Part shown: piece by piece, positions 6,769 to 10,807 of the stretch
How positions within the stretch are numbered: position 1 is the first letter of the stretch
How the letters are laid out: each line of letters opens with the position of its first letter
Assembly: GCA_937873165.1 (NCBI GenBank)
Contig: CALMVH010000153.1
Span: 1-10,807 of the forward strand
Direction of reading: 5' to 3'
Length of the DNA stretch: 10,807 nucleotides
Source of the DNA: an uncultured Rhodospirillales bacterium
GTDB taxonomy: Bacteria > Pseudomonadota > Alphaproteobacteria > CALMVH01
Program-made: the position numbers and the translations under genes
Notes under the pieces: generated by a model
The model's input: only the letters and a program-made list of their open reading frames with translations
What the model was told of the DNA's origin: nothing
Database searches by the model: none

Positions 6769-6796
6769 GCAGGCCGTCCCACGACGGTCTGCCTGC
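6769..6796 (+). terminator. Hairpin ending the prophage late operon
   Basis: GCAGG (6769-6773) pairs with CCTGC (6792-6796) and CCGTC (6774-6778) with GACGG (6783-6787), leaving a four-base bulge TCTG on the 3' side and a CCAC loop. Only TTCT follows, so T-run strength is low. It lies 13 bp after the last phage stop and 26 bp before the tRNA-Tyr 3' end, where transcripts from both sides converge. Confidence 0.45.
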
Positions 6797-6822
6797 TTCT
6801 AATTACTGTAAGTGAGTTGATT

Positions 6823-6908
6823 TGGTGGAGGGGACAGGATTTGAACCTGTGTACTCGTAAGAGGGCAGATTTACAGTCTGCTGCCATTAACCACTCGGCC
6901 ACCCCTCC
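6823..6908 (-). tRNA. tRNA-Tyr (anticodon GUA), likely prophage integration site
   Basis: Read on the minus strand, the gene starts GGAGGGG (6908-6902) and ends CCCCTCC followed by A and an encoded CCA (6823-6825), a perfect 7-bp acceptor stem. The anticodon GTA is at 6874-6872 inside a GCAGA/TCTGC stem, the T-loop reads GGTTCAAATCC, and a long variable arm makes it class II, as expected for bacterial tRNA-Tyr. Length is 86 nt with CCA. Its 3' end faces the prophage, the arrangement that results when a phage integrates into a tRNA 3' end and restores the gene. A sigma-70-like promoter lies just upstream (6921-6949). Confidence 0.97.
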
Positions 6909-6920
6909 AGCAGCGCGCAG

Positions 6921-6949
6921 ACTATGCGCAAGGCCGCCGGTGCCGTCAA
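6921..6949 (-). promoter_or_regulatory. Sigma-70-type promoter of tRNA-Tyr
   Basis: On the minus strand TTGACG (6949-6944) is followed after 17 bp by CATAGT (6926-6921). Transcription would begin near 6914, a few bases ahead of the mature tRNA 5' end at 6908, consistent with a short leader for RNase P processing. Confidence 0.62.
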
Positions 6950-7005
6950 TAAGTCAGTATAAAAATATGCTGCTCTGGTGCGCCGCGTACGGCTAGGATG
7001 GGGCC

Positions 7006-7818
7006 ATGAGCAAACCCGTTTCCCGTTCAAGCGCCCGGCCGGCTTCCACCGGTCATTCCCGGCACTCCGCTTCTGGCGGAACACGGGGCAATCCATCGCT
7101 GCTGTATGGTTTTCATCCGGTTGTCGAGGCCTGGACGAATCCCGCCCGGCGCATACGGCGCTTGATGGTGACGCCGGGTGCGTTTGACTCGTTCCAGAAA
7201 CAAGTGGAGGCTGGCGGCGTCGCGGCCAGGCGTCCGCATCCCGAACAGGCCGAAGGCCGCGAACTGGACCGGCTGACCGGCGGGGCCGTGCATCAGGGTA
7301 TCGTGCTGGACGCCGAACCGCTGGAGGAGCCGACGCTCGAAGACCTGCTGATATCCGTGGAAGGCAGGAATGCGTGCCTGCTGTTCCTCGACCATGTGAC
7401 CGATCCCCACAATGTCGGGGCTATTCTTCGGTCGGCCTGCGCGTTCGGGGCAGCGGCCGTGATCGCGACGCGCCATCATGCCCCTGAAATCACGGGTACG
7501 CTGGCGAAAGCCGCCAGCGGCGCGGTCGAGCACATCGATTACGTGCGCGTTCCCAATCTGGTGCGTGCCCTGGAAACAGTGATGGACGCGGGTTTCATTA
7601 CGATTGCCCTGGATGAGCGCGGTGACAAACAATTGGCAGAGCACGGCCCTTTTACCCGCACTGCGATTGTCATGGGCGCGGAAGGCGAAGGGCTGCGGCG
7701 CCTGACGTTGGACTCGGTGCAGTTCAAGGCAAAGCTGCCGACAGGTGGCCCGATCGGCAGCTTGAACGTCTCGAATGCAGCCTCCGTCGCGCTCTACGAA
7801 GTGATCCGCAGAGTCTGA
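7006..7818 (+). CDS. rlmB: 23S rRNA (guanosine-2'-O)-methyltransferase, TrmH/SpoU family, RlmB-like
   Basis: 270 aa, with AGGATGGGG a few bases before the ATG. Transfers a methyl group from S-adenosylmethionine to the ribose 2'-OH of a conserved guanosine of 23S rRNA (G2251 in E. coli). After a basic, low-complexity tail (1-30), the substrate-binding domain begins with LLYGFHPVVEAW (32-43). The SPOUT catalytic domain carries the three family motifs: motif 1 DHVTDPHNVGAILRSA (129-144, with Asn136 and Arg142), motif 2 IVMGAEGEGL (221-230), and motif 3 GSLNVSNAASVALYE (251-265), which form the trefoil knot. Family members of about 250 aa usually lack so long an N-terminal tail. It runs divergently from the tRNA and ends 12 bp before the stop of the convergent entericidin gene, with no terminator in between. 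Confidence 0.92.
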   Translation: MSKPVSRSSARPASTGHSRHSASGGTRGNPSLLYGFHPVVEAWTNPARRIRRLMVTPGAFDSFQKQVEAGGVAARRPHPEQAEGRELDRLTGGAVHQGIVLDAEPLEEPTLEDLLISVEGRNACLLFLDHVTDPHNVGAILRSACAFGAAAVIATRHHAPEITGTLAKAASGAVEHIDYVRVPNLVRALETVMDAGFITIALDERGDKQLAEHGPFTRTAIVMGAEGEGLRRLTLDSVQFKAKLPTGGPIGSLNVSNAASVALYEVIRRV

Positions 7819-7830
7819 CGAAGCGTAGGC

Positions 7831-7980
7831 TTACTTGTTCTGGGCAGCCGAGTTCTCGATGCCTTGGCCCGCGCCCTTGACATCCTGGCCGAAGCCTTCG
7901 GTCGTATTGCAGGCGGTCAGCGCGACGCTGGACAGAACGGCCAGTGTCAGGGCCAGCATGGCGAAACGGGTATTCTTCAT
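7831..7980 (-). CDS. Entericidin EcnA/B-family small lipoprotein
   Basis: 49 aa, ATG at 7980, ribosome site GGAG (7991-7988) 7 bp ahead. A Lys/Arg start (MKNTRF) and hydrophobic stretch (7-22) lead to the lipobox LTAC (21-24); Cys24 would be lipidated after signal peptidase II cleavage. The mature 26-residue part CNTTEGFGQDVKGAGQGIEN is the entericidin pattern (C-N-T-x-x-G-x-G-x-D-x-x-x-x-G). Entericidins are membrane lipoproteins in the cell envelope; in E. coli ecnB is induced in stationary phase and can promote lysis, with EcnA as antidote. Only one member is seen here, so a toxin/antidote pair is not indicated. A possible EcfG-type stress promoter lies upstream (8016-8040). The gene converges with rlmB. 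Confidence 0.88.
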   Translation of the reverse strand: MKNTRFAMLALTLAVLSSVALTACNTTEGFGQDVKGAGQGIENSAAQNK

Positions 7981-8015
7981 TATTTTTCTCCGAGATAAAG
8001 AAACATTCCGACCAA

Positions 8016-8040
8016 AACCCCCGTCGTGTAAAACGGTTCC
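8016..8040 (-). promoter_or_regulatory. Possible EcfG-type (general stress) promoter of the entericidin gene
   Basis: On the minus strand GGAAC (8040-8036) is separated by 16 bp from GGTT (8019-8016), close to the alphaproteobacterial EcfG consensus GGAAC-N16/17-CGTT, with G for C at one place. Expected start site is near 8009, about 28 bases ahead of the ATG. Entericidin genes are plausible stress-regulon members. A match of this size can occur by chance. Confidence 0.42.
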
Positions 8041-8055
8041 CTTGGACTAGTTCAG

Positions 8056-8379
8056 TCAGGCGGCCTGTTCAACGATCAAGCCGTACTCGCCTTCGACGCG
8101 CAAGGCGAGGGCCTCGGCAAATTCAGGATCGTCATGCTCGACAACACGGTTCCAGCTATCGAAACGGCCGGCGGCATCGGGGCCCATCATGGCGATCGTC
8201 ATGACCGGGCGGTTCAGCTTTTCCGCCATGGCGGACAGGTAGGGCTGCAGTTCGATATCCAGAGATTCAGCGCGGACGCGGCCCCCGCGCGACACACGCA
8301 ACACGCCAAGCGGGCGTGACTGCTGACGAGGCGTGTCCTGCGTGCGGAGACGCAGGGAGAATGGAAATACGTTAGACAT
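8056..8379 (-). CDS. Conserved-looking hypothetical protein
   Basis: 107 aa, ATG at 8379; a short AGG lies 8 bp upstream. No signal peptide, membrane segment or catalytic motif is visible. The N-terminal third is basic and unstructured in appearance (FSLRLRTQDTPRQQSRPLGV, then VSRGGRVRAE), followed by a helix-rich middle (ELQPYLSAMAEKLNRPV, 43-59), MTIAMMGPDAAGRFDSWNRV (60-79) and an acidic C-terminal helix (EHDDPEFAEALALRVEGEYG). Its start is set by a good sigma-70 promoter (8417-8445) about 30 bp ahead, so it is very likely expressed. It reads in the same direction as the entericidin gene but that gene has its own candidate promoter. I do not recognise the family. Confidence 0.75.
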   Translation of the reverse strand: MSNVFPFSLRLRTQDTPRQQSRPLGVLRVSRGGRVRAESLDIELQPYLSAMAEKLNRPVMTIAMMGPDAAGRFDSWNRVVEHDDPEFAEALALRVEGEYGLIVEQAA

Positions 8380-8416
8380 TTGTGAAGCCTGTTTGAATCA
8401 ATCCGGGTATGGCGAA

Positions 8417-8445
8417 CTTCTAGCGCAGTCACAGCGTTCAGTCAA
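8417..8445 (-). promoter_or_regulatory. Sigma-70-type promoter of the 107-aa hypothetical protein
   Basis: On the minus strand TTGACT (8445-8440) and TAGAAG (8422-8417) are 17 bp apart, giving a predicted start near 8410 and a leader of about 30 bases before the ATG at 8379. Confidence 0.65.
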
Positions 8446-8540
8446 GAATAACCGCCAAACCGCCACAATTGGAAAATATTGCTCACCTTGAATGATTTCG
8501 GGCGCGTCCAACGTTACAGAAATAAGACAGGGAGATCGCT

Positions 8541-8861
8541 ATGATTGGGAAGGCATTGTCGCTTGCCGCCATACTGCTGACGTCGGGTGTAACCGCAGCT
8601 TCGGCCCAGGCGGTCTACTACCAGGCACCGGTCTATGCAGCGCCCGTCTATACGGCCCCTCCGGTTGGCTATAACACCCAGCCAAGCGTGGTGTATGCCC
8701 AGCCCACCTACGTGGCACCCGTTTACACGACGCCGGTGTACGCGCCGTATTACGGCGGTTACTATGGTGGGTACCCATATTTTGGAGGGCTGTCGCTGGG
8801 GTTCAACTTTGGCCGGGGATTTGGCGGATACGGTTACGGCCATGGCCGAGGCTACCGCTAA
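8541..8861 (+). CDS. Exported Tyr/Pro/Gly-rich repeat protein
   Basis: 106 aa with GGGAG 6 bp before the ATG. Residues 1-22 form a Sec signal peptide (KALSLAAILLTSGVTAASA), with cleavage likely after Ala22. The mature part has two low-complexity regions: imperfect repeats of A-P-V-Y-x (29-69; five or more copies of PVY) and a Gly/Tyr/Phe-rich tail (70-105; YGGYYGGYPYFGG, then GRGFGGYGYGHGRG). No Cys, no lipobox, no catalytic motif. Similar short periplasmic or surface proteins with VY/PV repeats occur across Proteobacteria and are mostly unassigned. A structural or adhesive role at the envelope would fit the composition but is not shown. Its stop overlaps the stop of the opposing gene at 8858 by four bases. 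Confidence 0.82.
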   Translation: MIGKALSLAAILLTSGVTAASAQAVYYQAPVYAAPVYTAPPVGYNTQPSVVYAQPTYVAPVYTTPVYAPYYGGYYGGYPYFGGLSLGFNFGRGFGGYGYGHGRGYR

Positions 8862-9103
8862 TCGGAGTCACCAAAACGGGCGCAGCCGCGCATGGTTCGC
8901 CAGTATGCGGGCGCATATTGCGTGACCGTGCGGGATCGACGTACGAGTGAGACAGTTCGCATGACGATCCACGCCGCCGCCGGAACCTGGTAATTCAGGT
9001 CGGAACAGGCGTTGTGCATCGGACACGCGCCATCGCTGACGATGATTGCAAACGACCACCACAGGGCGAAAACAGCAATCCCGAGTTTATCCGCTAGGTT
9101 CAT
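8858..9103 (-). CDS. Small membrane protein, unknown function
   Basis: 81 aa from the ATG at 9103, supported by GAGGGG 6 bp upstream. The N-terminus (MNLADK) leads into a hydrophobic segment (7-22, LGIAVFALWWSFAIIV), followed by a short Cys-containing loop (C27, C33) that would be outside if the segment is a membrane anchor, a weaker hydrophobic stretch (40-54) and a basic tail. A TTGACT lies about 48 bp upstream of the ATG but no convincing -10 element follows. It converges with the Tyr/Pro-rich gene and overlaps its last four bases. The strong ribosome site argues for a real gene. No family is recognised, and the less ordered C-terminal third may be drifting. Confidence 0.6.
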   Translation of the reverse strand: MNLADKLGIAVFALWWSFAIIVSDGACPMHNACSDLNYQVPAAAWIVMRTVSLVRRSRTVTQYAPAYWRTMRGCARFGDSD

Positions 9104-9218
9104 GTCAGCCCCTCGATCCTGGAGAAGAACAAAAGTTACCTACCAGTAAAAGTCAAGACGCTTTGTAACGTCTATTGGTATTCTGTTTAAAAATACTGTT
9201 GTATAAATGGCAACTGGC

Positions 9219-10121
9219 TTACTGCGTAAGACATAATAAGTAACCATCAGGATCCCGAACCCACACGCTAAAGCCGTTGTAATGAAGCGTCTCATTCGGC
9301 AGAGCGGCCATCAGACGCTTCAGGATCGCGCCTGGATCGTCTACCTGCAGGATAATCCTGTCGCTCGCCAAATCGCGCGGCTGCATGGCTGCAGGCCGTC
9401 CGCAGGGCGTTCGATACGCTAGAAGCTCCAGATGCGGGGTCGCCTCGCTCGCAGGCGCCAAGGCGGTAACTTCGACGATATCGTCTTCTAACCCGTCCAA
9501 CCTTTCCTGCTCAACGCCGTGGTTGATCTGCCGTGATATCAATCGGAACCCGAGCAGATCGCAGTAGAACTTCACACTTGCCGCCGTATCCGACACGCTG
9601 ATAGCTGTATGATCAATGCCGATCAAAGGTTCGGCCGGGCTGTCGCGCTGCCATTGCGGATCGCCCGTTCCGACAGGGAAATAAATCAGTTCAACAGGGT
9701 GAAGATCCGGATCGCGAAACTTGAAAGCGGTAACACTGCCTGTTTGGGACGGCAGGTGCTGCGGGCCATCCCGGGTGATCGCAATGGCGTTGTGACGTTC
9801 AAGCCGCTTGTGGGCAGCGGGCATGTCTGTTGTTACAAGGGCGATGTGATGGAACCACAAATCCGCGGCTTTACTGTCGCTTGGATAGGGTGCGCCGGGT
9901 GGATCGAACTCGGTCAGGCCGATATGCTGGTCTCCAAGGCGCAGCAAAGCGGATCGAAACGGCAAGTTCGCGTCTTCGACTGTGGCTTCGGCAGTGTGCG
10001 GGTGGGGAACGGTTTTGAATCCAAGCGCGTCCTGGTAGAACGCTAGGCTGCGGTCCAGCGAACGGACGTTCCGCTCGATTCTCAGAAGGCGAATAACGCA
10101 ACCGGCTTGTTCAGCAGGCAT
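9219..10121 (-). CDS. Two-domain VOC (glyoxalase/bleomycin-resistance/dioxygenase-fold) protein
   Basis: 300 aa. The ATG at 10121 overlaps the stop of the lactonase-like gene by one base (TGATG), so it is preferred to the longer open frame; the ribosome site is weak, hinting at translational coupling. Two VOC domains are seen: residues about 9-149 (RSLDRSLAFYQDALGFK; WFHHIALVTTDM; DPDLHPVELIYFP) and about 167-299 (IGIDHTAISVSD, VKFYCDLLGF; HLELLAYRTP; WVRDPDGYLLCL). Metal-ligand candidates are His91/92 with Glu144 and His171 with Glu232; the first and fourth βαβββ units lack the usual His/Glu. Members are metal-dependent enzymes acting on small molecules, such as extradiol dioxygenases, isomerases or lyases. 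Pairing with an SMP-30-type lactonase suggests sugar or aromatic acid catabolism; the substrate is unknown. With the upstream gene broken, its translation may be reduced. Confidence 0.85.
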   Translation of the reverse strand: MPAEQAGCVIRLLRIERNVRSLDRSLAFYQDALGFKTVPHPHTAEATVEDANLPFRSALLRLGDQHIGLTEFDPPGAPYPSDSKAADLWFHHIALVTTDMPAAHKRLERHNAIAITRDGPQHLPSQTGSVTAFKFRDPDLHPVELIYFPVGTGDPQWQRDSPAEPLIGIDHTAISVSDTAASVKFYCDLLGFRLISRQINHGVEQERLDGLEDDIVEVTALAPASEATPHLELLAYRTPCGRPAAMQPRDLASDRIILQVDDPGAILKRLMAALPNETLHYNGFSVWVRDPDGYLLCLTQ

Positions 10122-10807
10122 CACGGTCGCTGCGCGCCCCGCACATTGAGGAAAATCGAGTACAAGGTATGCGACCCGCAGATGAAAAGTCGGCTGTAGT
10201 TGCGGCCGCCGAAGGTCAGGTTGGCTACGGGATAGGGCACCAGAACCGTGCCCAGCAGGTCGCCGGCGGGGCTGAGGCAATGCACGCCATCGCCCGCGGC
10301 GCTCCAGACATTGCCGTGCTCGTCGCACCGTATGCCGTCGGAGTGACCCGGCTTCACCACATGGAACACGTCACCGCCCGCGAGCGTCTGCCCATCGGCC
10401 GATAAGTCAAAGACACGGATGTGGTGAAGCGGTTGTTCAACCGACTGGCCACCCGTTTCGACAATATACAGCCGCTTTTCATCGGGTGAAATCGCTTGCA
10501 ACCAGGCTGAGGCGACTGTCGCCTGGATCGAGGCGATAGACCGATGCCGGCAACTCCGATACCTGCTTGCCGCCCTCGTAGTCGCTGCTGATGCCGTAGA
10601 GCGGGTCGGAGAACCAGATCGTACCGTCGCTTTTCACCACGACGTCGTTCGGCGCGTTCAACCGTTTGCCTTCGTAGTGGCTGGCCAGCACGGTGATCGT
10701 ACCGTCAAGCTCGGTACGAATAATGCAGCGATTGCGGTGCGAACAGCCGATCAACCGGCCTTGCCGGTCGCGCGTATGCCCGTTGGCAAAGCCGGATGGC
10801 TGGCGAA
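10121..10807 (-). pseudogene. SMP-30/gluconolactonase-like gene, frameshifted by a deletion; 5' end off window
   Basis: Read on the minus strand from the window edge, the frame gives SGFANGHTRDRQGRLIGC, then LNAPNDVVVKSDGTIWFSDP and SLVASDF, and stops at TGA near 10478. These are classic SMP-30/gluconolactonase (LRE-like) blades of the six-bladed β-propeller that hydrolyses sugar lactones. The family continues SPDEKRLYIVETGG, then HSDGIRCDEHGNVW and the end NYSRLFICGSHTLYSI, but in another frame (10501-10121). The usual segment D-F-x-x-P-N-G-x-A between the two halves is missing. That segment holds the Asn that in human SMP-30 binds the metal (N154); the Asp of DGI (like D204) remains. The junction reads GCGATTTC, which fits a deletion between two such repeats. 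A full-length active enzyme cannot be made. Confidence 0.85.

Larger units (their letters stand above)
1..6800 (+). mobile_element. Late (tail/lysis) end of an integrated tailed prophage
   Basis: All genes from the left edge to about 6755 point the same way, are tightly packed, and are phage late functions in typical order: tail tip, tail fibre, fibre-assembly-like protein, small membrane proteins, SGNH tailspike, endolysin. No chromosomal gene interrupts them. The block ends in a hairpin at 6769-6796, then meets the 3' end of a tRNA-Tyr gene at 6823, after which ordinary chromosomal genes begin. The left boundary, integrase, capsid and packaging genes lie outside the window. The gpJ-type tail tip suggests a long-tailed, siphovirus-like phage or a GTA-related particle. 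That the right boundary is the tRNA 3' end is inference; the second att copy is not visible. Confidence 0.85.

Noticed and set aside
6958..6963. TATAAA as a -10 box for rlmB
   Set aside because: No acceptable -35 element lies 16-18 bp upstream, so no promoter was called.
7027..7644. 205-codon minus-strand frame opposite rlmB
   Set aside because: Antisense to a gene with all three SpoU motifs; no motif or ribosome site of its own.
7831..7980. Entericidin A/B toxin-antidote pair
   Set aside because: Only one small lipoprotein frame with a lipobox is present; no second copy was found next to it.
9141..9180. Imperfect inverted repeat (TACCA...AGACG / CGTCT...TGGTA) in the AT-richer gap
   Set aside because: Arms are unequal (10 versus 2 spacer bases), the stem is short and there is no T-run in either direction, so it is not supported as a terminator or operator.
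9609..10046. 145-codon + strand frame opposite the VOC gene
   Set aside because: Antisense shadow of a gene with two VOC domains; composition gives no family signal.
10122..10328. N-terminal extension of the VOC frame to 10328
   Set aside because: The added residues are Arg/Gln-rich shadow of the lactonase remnant; the ATG at 10121 with TGATG overlap is the natural start.

Overview
The window reads as a GC-rich alphaproteobacterial chromosome. An acetic acid bacterium (Acetobacteraceae) fits best, judging from the style of the tail genes, the RlmB and entericidin sequences and the lactonase/VOC pair. This is inference from protein character only; no database was searched.

Positions 1 to about 6800 are the late end of a tailed prophage, all on the + strand. 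It begins inside a gpJ/host-specificity-type tail tip protein (1-1662). Next come a tail fibre with a gp53-like C-terminal domain (1693-2412) and a short tail-fibre-assembly-like protein (2414-2623). Two small membrane proteins of lysis-module type follow (2638-2910, 2907-3359). An intrinsic terminator then precedes a receptor-binding cassette: a 103-aa protein (3417-3728) and a 692-aa SGNH-hydrolase tail fibre or tailspike (3732-5810). A second, similarly built terminator is followed by a GH24 endolysin (5879-6436), a possible 29-aa cationic peptide (6439-6528) and a 72-aa helical protein (6537-6755). The tail proteins would recognise and perhaps deacylate a surface glycan; the membrane proteins and endolysin would release progeny.

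The prophage stops at a hairpin just before the 3' end of a complete tRNA-Tyr gene (6823-6908, minus strand). That is the usual layout of integration into a tRNA 3' end, so the chromosome proper resumes there. rlmB (7006-7818, +) follows. Convergent to it are an entericidin-type lipoprotein (7831-7980, -) with a possible EcfG-type stress promoter, and an unknown 107-aa protein (8056-8379, -) with a good sigma-70 promoter. An exported Tyr/Pro/Gly-rich repeat protein (8541-8861, +) converges on a small membrane protein (8858-9103, -).

The right edge is a minus-strand pair: an SMP-30/gluconolactonase-like gene (10121 to beyond 10807) whose last codon overlaps the start of a two-domain VOC protein (9219-10121). 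The lactonase gene is broken. A deletion removed the conserved PNG segment, which carries a metal-ligand Asn, and shifted the frame; the junction suggests slippage between short GCGATTTC repeats.

No CRISPR array, insertion sequence, rRNA or gene-free stretch above 300 bases was seen.
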